A stretch of 5,161 nucleotides of DNA from NCBI GenBank assembly GCA_013694685.1, contig JACDBY010000364.1, forward strand, positions 1-5,161, read 5' to 3'. The notes beneath the pieces were generated by a model. The model saw only the letters and a program-made list of their open reading frames with translations, searched no databases and was not told where the DNA came from. Positions 1-5,161 of this stretch are shown in pieces. Source of the stretch: Actinomycetota bacterium. Lineage in GTDB: Bacteria > Actinomycetota > Thermoleophilia > Gaiellales > Gaiellaceae. Positions within the stretch are counted from its first letter, which is position 1. Every line of letters starts with the position of its first letter. The position numbers were made by a program, and so were the translations under genes.

Positions 1-379
1 GAGTCTCGGTCGAAAGGCGCGAGCGACCCTCGGTGAGTGCACTCGCCCGGACGTCGACCGCGACGCGCACGTCGCCCGCGCGGACGGCGGCGAACGGACG
101 CATGTCCCCACGAGGCGTCCAGGGGCGACCGGCTGCGCCGAGCACCACCTCGGTCGGCGTCCGGCGGAGCACGACGAACCCGATCCCTCCAAGCAGCTCC
201 TCGACCGACCGAGAGGTTTCGAGCCCTCTCGCGCGGAGCAGAGCACGCGTGACGACCCCCGGCGCCGCGTCGACGCCGAAGAACGCCGCGACCGCGGCTT
301 CCGGGCCGGCGTCTACCACGACTTCATGACGCTCGTGGGCGTCGTAGACCGGAAGGATCTCGTCGAGCGCCCGCACCAC
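1..379 (-). CDS. SRPBCC/polyketide-cyclase-like protein, 3' end beyond window
   Basis: The minus strand is open from a GTG at 379 to the window edge (126 residues, no stop), so the C-terminus is missing. GGGAG at 386-390 lies 6 nt before the GTG, which decides the start; the frame is open further upstream but that part overlaps the preceding gene. The translation begins VVRALDEILPVYDAHERH, has a hydrophobic strand near residues 66-71 (IGFVVL), VVLGAAGRPW at 78-87, and ends in RSRLSTET at 119-126. This layout resembles small SRPBCC-fold (START/polyketide-cyclase-like) proteins of actinobacteria, in which a strand ending in a S/A-T-E-T-R motif precedes the C-terminal helix. Such proteins bind hydrophobic ligands in a cavity, but no substrate can be named here. 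It lies 43 nt downstream of the DUF2254 gene on the same strand, so the two are probably cotranscribed. The coding frame is well supported; the family call is recognition by eye. Confidence 0.68.
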   Translation of the reverse strand, partial: MVRALDEILPVYDAHERHEVVVDAGPEAAVAAFFGVDAAPGVVTRALLRARGLETSRSVEELLGGIGFVVLRRTPTEVVLGAAGRPWTPRGDMRPFAAVRAGDVRVAVDVRASALTEGRSRLSTET

Positions 380-422
380 GCCATTCTCCCGGTGCTCGAC
401 ACGCGACCGCGTCTGGCAACCG

Positions 423-1536
423 TCAGCGCTCAGCAGCCACGGCGGCGCCGATGCCCTCGCGATCCGGGTGCAGCGCCATCTCGGCGTCGCGCTCGTCGTC
501 CATCGCGCGCTCCGTCGCGGCCGCAAGCAGCTCGAGCTGCTCCTCGACGACCTCGACGCGGTCGGTCGGCACGATCGACCGGAGATCCACGAGCGCGTCC
601 TGGAGCCGTCTCGTTACCTGCGGCGATCCTGCACCCGCCATGCGGATCTCGTCGAACGCGAGGTGGACGTGGGCCTCCCAGCTCATCGACGAGAAGCCGG
701 ACGCCATAGGCGACGTCCTCTTCGAGGGTCGGCTCGAGCGTGAGGATCATCGACTCGTGCAGACGGTTCTCGTCGAGATCGACCGCCTCGCCCCGTATTC
801 GGAAGAGGGGAGCGCCGGCGGGCACGAACTCGCCCAGGGCGGGAGCGAGCTCGAGCCGGGCGGAGACACGTCGCGCCTCCTCGACCAGCGCCTCATGGCC
901 GATCCCGGTCACGACGCCCGATCGTCTGGCAGCGACGACACGTGGCGCGCCGGGCTCGACCTCGACCGGCGGCCCCTTGTCCGGGTACTTGCGGTCGAGC
1001 AGCTTGCGCGTGTCCTTGCCGACGAGCTCGATGAGCGACGAGACACGTAGCGACTGACCGATGTGATGCACGTACATGACGAGGACCGCGACGCTCCCGA
1101 GGACGAGGACGAACGCCGTCACGACCGCGATTCCGGGCACGTTGCCCGTTCCGTCGCCGTTGTTCGTCACCTCGCGCACGGCGAGGATCGCGTGCACGAA
1201 CGTCGCGACGAAGAGGCCGATCGCGAGCTGACTCGGCTTGTCTTGCAGGATCCGCTGCACGATCCGTGGCGAGAACTGTCCCATGGCGAGCTGGACGACC
1301 ACCATGGTGATCGTCAGCACGAGCGCGGCGAGGCTCACCATCGAGGCGGCCACGGTTCCGAGGATCTCCGTGGCCGCGTCCGGCCCGCCGACCAGATTTC
1401 TCGGAATCGCCTGGTAGTCGAAGTAGCGGTCGAGCGCGATCGTCCCGAACGAGATCCCGGCCCCGGCGAGCACACACAGGACCGGAACGAACCAGAGGCT
1501 CGATTTGATGTGGAGGAGGAGCTTCGCAGGCCGCAC
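423..1536 (-). pseudogene. DUF2254 membrane protein gene, internal deletion with frameshift
   Basis: From a GTG at 1536 the first 284 codons give a typical DUF2254 predicted membrane protein. TM helices lie near residues 13-34, 58-84, 103-121 and 134-156, with the family-like stretch FSPRIVQRILQDKPSQLAIG at 88-107 and a soluble part ending TLEEDVAYGVRLLVD (270-284). The frame then runs into about 85 Arg/Pro-rich residues unlike the family. The next frame resumes the usual C-terminus from about 689 (SWEAHVHLAFDEIR, GAGSPQV, PDREGIG) and stops at 423. As I recall the family, some 60-70 residues, including a DP-T-A-V-Q-like segment, normally separate these parts. The gene thus seems to have lost a non-multiple-of-three piece near 685; an assembly error would look the same. 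The function of DUF2254 is unknown. No Shine-Dalgarno is seen, and a hairpin base ends 9 nt before the start. If translated as read, the product is the membrane part plus a foreign tail ending at 430. Confidence 0.75.
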
Positions 1537-1545
1537 GGAGAATGT

Positions 1546-1580
1546 CGGGTGCCCGCCCGCGTTGGCGGGGCGGGCACCCG
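1546..1580 (-). terminator. 13-bp perfect hairpin between csbD and the DUF2254 gene
   Basis: Positions 1546-1558 (CGGGTGCCCGCCC) pair perfectly with 1568-1580 around a 9-nt loop. In the transcribed minus direction the hairpin begins 14 nt after the csbD stop codon. The following bases (ACATTCTCC) are not U-rich, so this is either a GC-rich actinobacterial-type terminator or an attenuator that lets some transcription into the DUF2254 gene. The DUF2254 start codon follows the stem by 9 nt, so the structure could also mask or replace a ribosome binding site. Confidence 0.65.
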
Positions 1581-1594
1581 GATCGCGAAGCCGC

Positions 1595-1834
1595 CTAGCG
1601 GTTCGGCTTGTCGTCGTCGCCGTCGACCGCGTCCTTGCCCTTCTCCCAGAGGTTGCCGGCCTTGTCCTTGGCCTCGCCCCACTTCTCCTGGACCTCACCC
1701 TCGCCCTGCTTGGCCTTACCCTCGGCCTGATCGGCATCGCCGTCGCCGCCGACCTTCTCCTTGACGTCACCCCACTTCTCCTGAACCTCACCCTCGCCCT
1801 GCTTCAGCTTGCCTTCGGTGCGATCGTCTTCCAT
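1595..1834 (-). CDS. CsbD-family general stress protein, tandemly duplicated
   Basis: A 79-residue, very hydrophilic, charged protein starting [20 protein letters not shown]. CsbD-like proteins are small helical proteins of unknown biochemical role; the Bacillus subtilis namesake is controlled by the general stress factor SigB. The core [16 protein letters not shown] occurs twice, at residues 7-22 and 38-53, exactly 31 residues apart, so most of the protein is two copies of one unit. A single usual CsbD domain is about 50-60 residues. The tail ([12 protein letters not shown]) is acidic and probably disordered. There is no signal peptide or membrane segment, so it is likely cytoplasmic. The ATG at 1834 is chosen because AGGAGG (1841-1846) sits 6 nt upstream; the same frame stays open far into moaA on the opposite strand, but that extension is a shadow. 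A SigB-type promoter lies about 30 nt upstream. It is divergent from moaA and followed by a hairpin. Confidence 0.88.
   Translation of the reverse strand: MEDDRTEGKLKQGEGEVQEKWGDVKEKVGGDGDADQAEGKAKQGEGEVQEKWGEAKDKAGNLWEKGKDAVDGDDDKPNR
1677..1804 (-). repeat. 35-nt direct repeat within csbD
   Basis: Positions 1677-1711 and 1770-1804 are the same 35-base sequence with one mismatch (g at 1691 against a at 1784), offset by 93 nt, which is 31 codons. They encode the two [12 protein letters not shown] blocks. The synonymous sites are nearly identical too, which points to a recent duplication or gene conversion rather than to protein-level constraint alone. Confidence 0.85.
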
Positions 1835-1870
1835 CGCGGTCCTCCTCGAATTGGATGGGGGACCTTGGAG

Positions 1871-1896
1871 ATTCCCTCGACGGCCAGGCTCGAAAC
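1871..1896 (-). promoter_or_regulatory. Putative SigB/SigF-type promoter of csbD
   Basis: On the minus strand GTTT (1893-1896) is followed after 16 nt by GGGAAT (1871-1876). This is close to the general-stress sigma consensus GTTT-N14-17-GGGTAT known from SigB of Bacillus and SigB/SigF of actinobacteria. A start site about 7 nt further on would be near 1864, giving a leader of about 30 nt that contains the AGGAGG ribosome site. The gene family, known from SigB control, makes the match more believable. It is a motif match only. Confidence 0.5.
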
Positions 1897-1922
1897 GCGC
1901 CCGAGCGTCGGATGGCACCGGA

Positions 1923-1934
1923 TACCCTCTGGAG
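1923..1934 (+). promoter_or_regulatory. Possible -10 element for leaderless moaA
   Basis: TACCCT (1923-1928) fits the actinobacterial -10 pattern TAnnnT and ends 6 nt before the GTG start of moaA at 1935. That places the expected transcription start at or next to the start codon. A GGAG (1931-1934) directly abuts the GTG and is too close to act as a ribosome site, which favours leaderless translation. No convincing -35 box is seen. Confidence 0.35.
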
Positions 1935-2936
1935 GTGCTACCCCACGACACACTCGGCAGGCCCGTCCGCGACCTGCGGATCTCCGTCACCGACCGCTGC
2001 AACTTCCGGTGCGCGTACTGCATGCCCAAATCCGTCTTCGGGCAGCAGCACCGTTTTATGGATCGCAAGGAGCTCTTGAGCTTCGAGGAGCTCGAGCGAG
2101 TCGCGCGGGCGTTCGTCGCTCTCGGCGTCGAGAAGATCAGGCTCACGGGTGGCGAGCCGCTTCTCCGCAAGGAGCTCGAGCGCCTCGTGGCCCGGCTCGC
2201 GACGATCGAGGGACTCGATCTAACGCTGACGACGAACGCCTCCCTCCTCGCCCGCAAGGCCCAGTCGCTCCGCGACGCGGGACTCGACCGGGTCAACGTG
2301 AGCCTCGACTCGCTCGACGACGCAACCTTCCGCGCGATGAACGACGTCGACTTCCCGGTCGACCGCGTGCTCGAAGGAATCCAGGCGGCGGCAGCTGTCG
2401 GTCTGCCGGTGAAGGTGAACGCGGTCGTCAAGCGCGGCGTCAACGACGACGGCGTCGTCGAGCTCGCCCGGTACTTCCGGGAGACGGGACACACGCTCCG
2501 CTTCATCGAGTACATGGACGTCGGCTCGACGAACGGCTGGCGGCTCGACGACGTCGTGCCGGCGGCCGAGATCGTCGAGAGCATCGACGCGGTGTTCCCA
2601 CTCGAGCCTGTCGCGGCTGCCTACCGCGGTGAAGTCGCGCAGCGGTGGCGCTATCGCGACGGGCGGGGCGAGCTCGGGGTGATCTCGTCCGTTACCCAGC
2701 CGTTCTGTGCCGACTGCACACGGGCGCGGATCTCGGCCGAAGGGAAGCTCTACACCTGTCTCTTCGCGGCTCGCGGCACCGACCTGCGGGCGCTGCTCCG
2801 TTCGGGTGCGAGCGACGACCAGCTCGCAGCAGCGATCGGCGCCGTCTGGACGCGGCGTGCCGACCGCTACTCCGAGCTCCGCACGGAGCGCACCTCGGAG
2901 CTCCCGCGGATCGAGATGTCCTATATCGGTGGCTAG
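1935..2936 (+). CDS. moaA: GTP 3',8-cyclase MoaA (molybdenum cofactor biosynthesis)
   Basis: A 333-residue radical-SAM protein, the usual MoaA length. MoaA uses SAM and two [4Fe-4S] clusters to rearrange GTP to 3',8-cyclo-7,8-dihydro-GTP, which MoaC converts to cyclic pyranopterin monophosphate; it is cytosolic and oxygen-sensitive. From GTG 1935 the N-terminus reads [20 protein letters not shown], followed by the SAM-cluster motif C22-x3-C26-x2-C29 and the GGEP motif at 72-75 (SAM binding). The second cluster is C258-x2-C261-x13-C275, with the GTP-contacting T-R-A-R at 262-265. The protein ends in the conserved Gly-Gly (IGG). All key residues are present, so it should be functional. The frame is open upstream to 1809, but alignment to the family's start and a -10-like element just before it favour GTG 1935. 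It is divergent from csbD and ends at a hairpin. No moaC, moaE, moeA or molybdoenzyme gene lies nearby. Confidence 0.95.
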   Translation: MLPHDTLGRPVRDLRISVTDRCNFRCAYCMPKSVFGQQHRFMDRKELLSFEELERVARAFVALGVEKIRLTGGEPLLRKELERLVARLATIEGLDLTLTTNASLLARKAQSLRDAGLDRVNVSLDSLDDATFRAMNDVDFPVDRVLEGIQAAAAVGLPVKVNAVVKRGVNDDGVVELARYFRETGHTLRFIEYMDVGSTNGWRLDDVVPAAEIVESIDAVFPLEPVAAAYRGEVAQRWRYRDGRGELGVISSVTQPFCADCTRARISAEGKLYTCLFAARGTDLRALLRSGASDDQLAAAIGAVWTRRADRYSELRTERTSELPRIEMSYIGG

Positions 2937-2938
2937 CC

Positions 2939-2968
2939 GCACGTGTCCGACTTCAGTCGGACACGTGC
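2939..2968. terminator. 13-bp perfect hairpin between convergent moaA and cupin genes
   Basis: GCACGTGTCCGAC (2939-2951) pairs perfectly with 2956-2968 around the tetraloop TTCA. It starts 2 nt after the moaA stop and lies 5 nt beyond the stop of the oppositely oriented cupin gene, so it can serve as a shared two-way terminator. Neither side has a U-tract, as is common for terminators in high-GC genomes. Confidence 0.75.
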
Positions 2969-2973
2969 TCTCG

Positions 2974-3333
2974 TCAGGCCCAGCCCATCGGTTCGTAGCC
3001 GCTCGTCACGGGCGCAGAGACGATCAGCACACGCGCGACCGCGGCGCCGTCGTTCCGCACCGTTCGCATCGGCTCCGGATCGAGTCGCGCGAACGAACCT
3101 GGCCGAAGTCTGTGTTCGGTTCCGTCGACGACCAGCGTCGGGCTCCCGTCGAGGACGAGGAACACCTCCTCCTGCGCCCGGTCGGTCTCGTCGTGCTCGG
3201 GGATCTCTTCGCCCGCTGGTAGCTCGACCATGTTGAGACCGAACGAGCCGACGCCCAGGGAGCGCCGGACGAGAACCCACTTGCCGTAGTCCCGCTCGAG
3301 CTCGTCGTCGTGCTTGATCGTGACACCGCTCAC
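2974..3333 (-). CDS. Small single-domain cupin protein
   Basis: A 119-residue protein starting VSGVTIKHDDELERDYGKW. It has a cupin barrel: first motif around residues 41-63 (G41-x5-H47, then EEVFLVLDG at 55-63) and second motif around 71-94 (LRPGSFARLD, ending TVRN), then VARVLIVSAP (98-107). Cupins bind metals or small molecules in a beta-barrel; single-domain ones include isomerases, dioxygenases and ligand sensors. The second His of motif 1 is Glu49 and the motif 2 His position is Arg90, so the usual three-His/one-Glu metal site is incomplete and catalysis cannot be assumed. There is no signal peptide. The GTG at 3333 is chosen because a strong AAGGAGGAGG tract lies just upstream; the longer open frame extending to 3822 is a shadow of the divergent gene. 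It is convergent with moaA and divergent from the PAP2 gene. Substrate unknown. Confidence 0.85.
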   Translation of the reverse strand: MSGVTIKHDDELERDYGKWVLVRRSLGVGSFGLNMVELPAGEEIPEHDETDRAQEEVFLVLDGSPTLVVDGTEHRLRPGSFARLDPEPMRTVRNDGAAVARVLIVSAPVTSGYEPMGWA

Positions 3334-3412
3334 CGCTTCCTCCTCCTTCTCGGACGACCCCGAGCCGATCGTGACAGACGGCACCACACGCGTGTCGACG
3401 AACGCGACTGGA

Positions 3413-3425
3413 TAGAATCTGCCGC
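3413..3425 (+). promoter_or_regulatory. Possible -10 element for leaderless PAP2 gene
   Basis: TAGAAT (3413-3418) matches the -10 pattern TAnnnT and stands out in GC-rich sequence. It ends 7 nt before the TTG start at 3426, which places the expected transcription start on the start codon. No Shine-Dalgarno is present. A 10-bp palindrome, ACACGCGTGT (3386-3395), lies 17 nt upstream in the divergent spacer. I see no clear -35 box. Confidence 0.4.
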
Positions 3426-4166
3426 TTGACCGGCTACGCGGAGGCACGCCTGCTGCCGCGCGGGTGGGCGCACCTCGCCCTCCAGTTCGCGGTGTGGTTC
3501 GGCTTCTACGCCGCCTACCAGGCGGCGCGCGGCGCCGCGGACCGCGGCGTCGCGGAGGCGTTCTGGAACGGGACGCTCGTGATCGAGGCGGAGAACAAGG
3601 TACGCATGCTCGTCGAGCCCGCGGTGCAGGACTTCGTGGAGCGCTCCGACCTCCTGGTCGCCGTGACGTCGTACACGTACTGGCTTTCCCAGTTCGCCGT
3701 CGTCGGGTTCGCCCTGCTCTGGGTGTACTTTCGCCACCACGAGCGCTTCGCCGACTTCCGCAACTGGCTGATCGGCGCGAACCTCGTCGGGCTCCTGGGC
3801 TACGTGCTGATGCCGACGGCACCGCCGCGGATGTTCCCGGAGTGGGGCTTCTCCGACACCCTCGCGGAGCGCTCGTCGCTGAGTCACGACAGCGGTCTCA
3901 TCTCATTTGCGGCCAATCCTTTCGCGGCGATGCCGAGCCTGCATGCGATGGACGCGCTGATCGTCGGGATCGTGATGGCGTCGGTCTGCCGCTCGGTGGT
4001 CGCGCGCATTCTCTGGCTCGTCTGGCCTGGGTGGGTGACCTTTGCAGTGATGGGGACGGGGAACCACTACTGGCTCGACTGCGCGGCCGGTTTCGCGATC
4101 GCGCTCTTCGTCGCGGCGTTCCTCTTCCGGGGCCATCTGCGGCGAGTCCTCTCGTTCGTCGCGTGA
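3426..4166 (+). CDS. PAP2-family (Aur1/inositolphosphotransferase-like) membrane protein
   Basis: A 246-residue integral membrane protein. Hydrophobic segments lie near residues 15-34, 76-101, 113-129, 173-187, 193-210 and 220-236, about six helices. The conserved signature is PTAPPRM at 130-136, NPFAAMPSLH at 164-173 and GTGNHYWLD at 210-218. His173 and His214 with Asp218 match the catalytic residues of the PAP2_3/Aur1-like branch of the phosphatidic-acid-phosphatase superfamily. That branch has lipid phosphatases and enzymes that transfer phosphorylated headgroups; the active site is usually on the outer face of the membrane. The start is the TTG at 3426: the frame opens at 3375, no ATG lies near, and a -10-like element sits just before it. 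Its stop overlaps the start of the CDP-alcohol phosphatidyltransferase (GTGA, 4163-4166), so the two are translationally coupled and probably handle the same lipid. Whether it is a phosphatase or a transferase cannot be told from sequence. Confidence 0.87.
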   Translation: MTGYAEARLLPRGWAHLALQFAVWFGFYAAYQAARGAADRGVAEAFWNGTLVIEAENKVRMLVEPAVQDFVERSDLLVAVTSYTYWLSQFAVVGFALLWVYFRHHERFADFRNWLIGANLVGLLGYVLMPTAPPRMFPEWGFSDTLAERSSLSHDSGLISFAANPFAAMPSLHAMDALIVGIVMASVCRSVVARILWLVWPGWVTFAVMGTGNHYWLDCAAGFAIALFVAAFLFRGHLRRVLSFVA

Positions 4167-4822
4167 GCCACCCGAGCGACCCGCCGCGGGTCAGTCAGCT
4201 GGATCGCGTCAAGCAGGAGTACACGGCCTCCGCCCGCGAGATCCTCCAGCGCTCGATGCGGGGTGTCGCGCGTACGAAGCTGACCCCGGACATGCTGACG
4301 CTCGCGGGTGTTGCGCTCTGCCTCGCCGGAGCAGTGCTCGTCGGGTTCGAGGAGCGGAACGAATTCCTCTTCTTCTGGCTCGGCGGCACCCTCTTTGTCG
4401 TCGGCTCGGTCGCCGATATCCTCGACGGTGCCCTCGCGCGCGCCGCGAGCAAAGGCACCGTGTTCGGCGCCTTCCTCGACTCCACCTTCGACCGCGTCGG
4501 CGAGGCGGCGATGCTCGCCGCGATCGGGCTCTCGTTGATGCGGGACGACAACGAGGTAGCCCTGCTGGCCGCGTTCGCCGCCGTGATCGGCTCGTTCCTG
4601 GTCTCGTACACGCGGGCGAAGGCAGAGGCGATCGGCCTCCGCGGCGATGTCGGGTTCGGCTCGCGCGTAGAGCGCGTCGTCCTCATCTCCGTGGGCCTGG
4701 GGCTTGCCCCGTGGGGCCTACTGCAGTGGCCGATCTACGCCCTCGCCGCCCTCGCCTGGCTCACCGTGGCGCAACGGATCCTGTTCGTGCGGCGTCAGCT
4801 CCGCGACCTTGCGACCTCCTGA
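4163..4822 (+). CDS. CDP-alcohol phosphatidyltransferase, likely phosphatidylinositol-phosphate synthase type
   Basis: A 219-residue membrane enzyme that joins CDP-diacylglycerol to an alcohol phosphate and releases CMP, at the inner face of the membrane. The full family motif is present: D85-x2-D88-G89-x2-A92-R93-x8-G102-x3-D106-x3-D110, where the four Asp bind the metals. After the motif, SYTRAKAEAIGLRGDVGFGS at 148-167 followed by VER resembles the actinobacterial phosphatidylinositol-phosphate synthase pattern SY..(K/R)A.AE..GL.GD...ER. The ARTKLTPDMLT stretch at 36-46 is also usual for that group. This favours inositol-1-phosphate as acceptor; glycerol-3-phosphate is the alternative. Hydrophobic helices lie near 45-62, 68-84, 112-126, 131-147, 170-186 and 189-203. 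The GTG at 4163 is chosen because it overlaps the preceding stop by 4 nt and gives the usual family length. The longer open frame back to 3464 only shadows the PAP2 gene. Confidence 0.9.
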   Translation: MSHPSDPPRVSQLDRVKQEYTASAREILQRSMRGVARTKLTPDMLTLAGVALCLAGAVLVGFEERNEFLFFWLGGTLFVVGSVADILDGALARAASKGTVFGAFLDSTFDRVGEAAMLAAIGLSLMRDDNEVALLAAFAAVIGSFLVSYTRAKAEAIGLRGDVGFGSRVERVVLISVGLGLAPWGLLQWPIYALAALAWLTVAQRILFVRRQLRDLATS

Positions 4823-5161
4823 GTGCTTCGGCTGGGGTCCGGCGCTGCCGGCGTAGAGCCGCTACACGGGCCGGGCTGACGGGGCTGGCGAGCGAGGAGA
4901 GAAACGCGACTCTCCTCTCCAGCCCGCCGCTGACGTCTTCGGGTGAGGTCGCAAGAATGCCTGGCGCCGACGGTCGACGTCATCGCGTTGGGACTTTCGC
5001 CGCTTTGACAAGGAGAATCCCGACGTGACGTGGAAACTCCTCCAGCACTGGCGGAGGTCGTCGCCGCCGAGCAGAGGAGACCGAGCGCACTCCCTGCCGC
5101 TCGCTGGAGCGGATGGTAGAGCGCCGAGCTGCTAGCTCCTTCGGTCCTTTAATATCAAAAG
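4823..5161. other. Gene-free right end of the window
   Basis: I see no convincing gene in these 339 bases. Short open frames exist on both strands, but their Arg/Pro/Ser-rich products and codon use look non-coding. The stretch holds a weak hairpin (CCGGC 4839-4843 with GCCGG 4847-4851), a strong imperfect hairpin (4882-4925) and an inverted pair TGACGTC (4931-4937)/GACGTCA (4976-4982). An isolated TTGACA (5005-5010) runs into AAGGAG before a GTG at 5025, but that frame stops within 34 codons. The last 15 bases turn abruptly A/T-rich. It may be a 3' UTR followed by the leader of a gene outside the window. Confidence 0.6.
4882..4925 (+). terminator. Strong imperfect hairpin downstream of the lipid operon
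   Basis: GGGCTGG (4882-4888) pairs with CCAGCCC (4919-4925). GAGGAGAG (4894-4901) pairs with CTCTCCTC (4910-4917) around an 8-nt loop (4902-4909). Together this is 15 bp with a 5/1 internal loop, starting 59 nt after the stop of the CDP-alcohol phosphatidyltransferase gene. No U-tract follows. It may terminate the operon or be part of a larger structured RNA; its role is not established. Confidence 0.45.

Noticed and set aside
33..1050. Plus-strand open frames on the left side.
   Set aside because: All lie opposite the SRPBCC and DUF2254 genes and give low-complexity Arg/Ser/Pro-rich products typical of antisense frames in GC-rich DNA.
893..1477. 194-codon minus-strand open frame inside the DUF2254 gene.
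   Set aside because: The Arg-rich translation is the shifted frame of the well-conserved DUF2254 sequence.
3386..3395. ACACGCGTGT palindrome in the cupin/PAP2 spacer as an operator.
   Set aside because: Ten-base palindromes are expected several times by chance in a window of this size, and no second copy or regulator gene was seen.
5025..5136. Short plus-strand reading frame from GTG 5025 after AAGGAG.
   Set aside because: It stops within 34 codons, and the product is Arg/Ser/Pro-rich with no family resemblance.
5136..5156. On the minus strand, GGACCGAAGGAGCTA resembles both a piece of TEM beta-lactamase genes and part of a glycine riboswitch.
   Set aside because: The match is about 15 bases and stops abruptly; the flanks fit neither the gene nor the riboswitch core, so it is taken as chance.
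5100..5161. tRNA-like stretch with GGTAGAGCGC and a TGCTA loop near the right edge.
   Set aside because: The GGTAGAGC core resembles a D-arm, but there is no 7-nt anticodon loop on a 5-bp stem, no GGTTCGA T-loop and no matching acceptor stem.
4979..5161. Minus-strand open frame entering from the right edge (FDIKGPKELAARRS...).
   Set aside because: About 60 residues with low third-position GC and an Arg/Pro-rich end; it could be the tail of an outside gene but is not supportable.

Overview
The window is GC-rich, with heavy G/C use at third codon positions, several GTG/TTG starts, GC-rich terminator-like hairpins without U-tracts and two candidate leaderless genes. This suggests a high-GC actinobacterium. 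The DUF2254, SRPBCC and CDP-alcohol phosphotransferase sequences are of a kind I associate with Thermoleophilia/Gaiellales-like lineages, but that placement is inference. The odd window length and an abrupt A/T-rich right edge would fit a short metagenomic contig.

Left part (1-1834, minus strand). Transcription runs leftwards from a CsbD-family stress gene (1834-1595), through a 13-bp hairpin, into a four-helix DUF2254 membrane protein (1536-423), then an SRPBCC-like protein whose 3' end is cut by the window edge. The csbD gene has a good Shine-Dalgarno and an upstream pair of boxes matching the general-stress SigB/SigF consensus. The DUF2254 gene appears to have lost an internal piece and shifted frame around 685.

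Middle (1935-3333). moaA, for the first step of molybdenum cofactor synthesis, is divergent from csbD. It looks intact, with both Fe-S cysteine sets and the C-terminal GG. No other Moco gene is present. A perfect 13-bp hairpin separates it from a convergent small cupin gene (3333-2974, minus) that lacks some classical metal ligands.

Right part (3426-4822, plus strand). A six-helix PAP2-type membrane phosphatase/phosphotransferase overlaps by 4 nt (GTGA) a CDP-alcohol phosphatidyltransferase with a complete catalytic motif and features of phosphatidylinositol-phosphate synthase. The two probably work in consecutive lipid headgroup steps: one makes a phosphorylated phospholipid, and the other may dephosphorylate or transfer it.

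The last 339 bases (4823-5161) hold no convincing gene, only a strong imperfect hairpin (4882-4925) and an inverted heptamer pair. I found no CRISPR array, mobile element, rRNA, convincing tRNA or known riboswitch. No clearly new multi-gene system is visible. The items most worth checking are the PAP2/CDP-alcohol pair and the broken DUF2254 gene.
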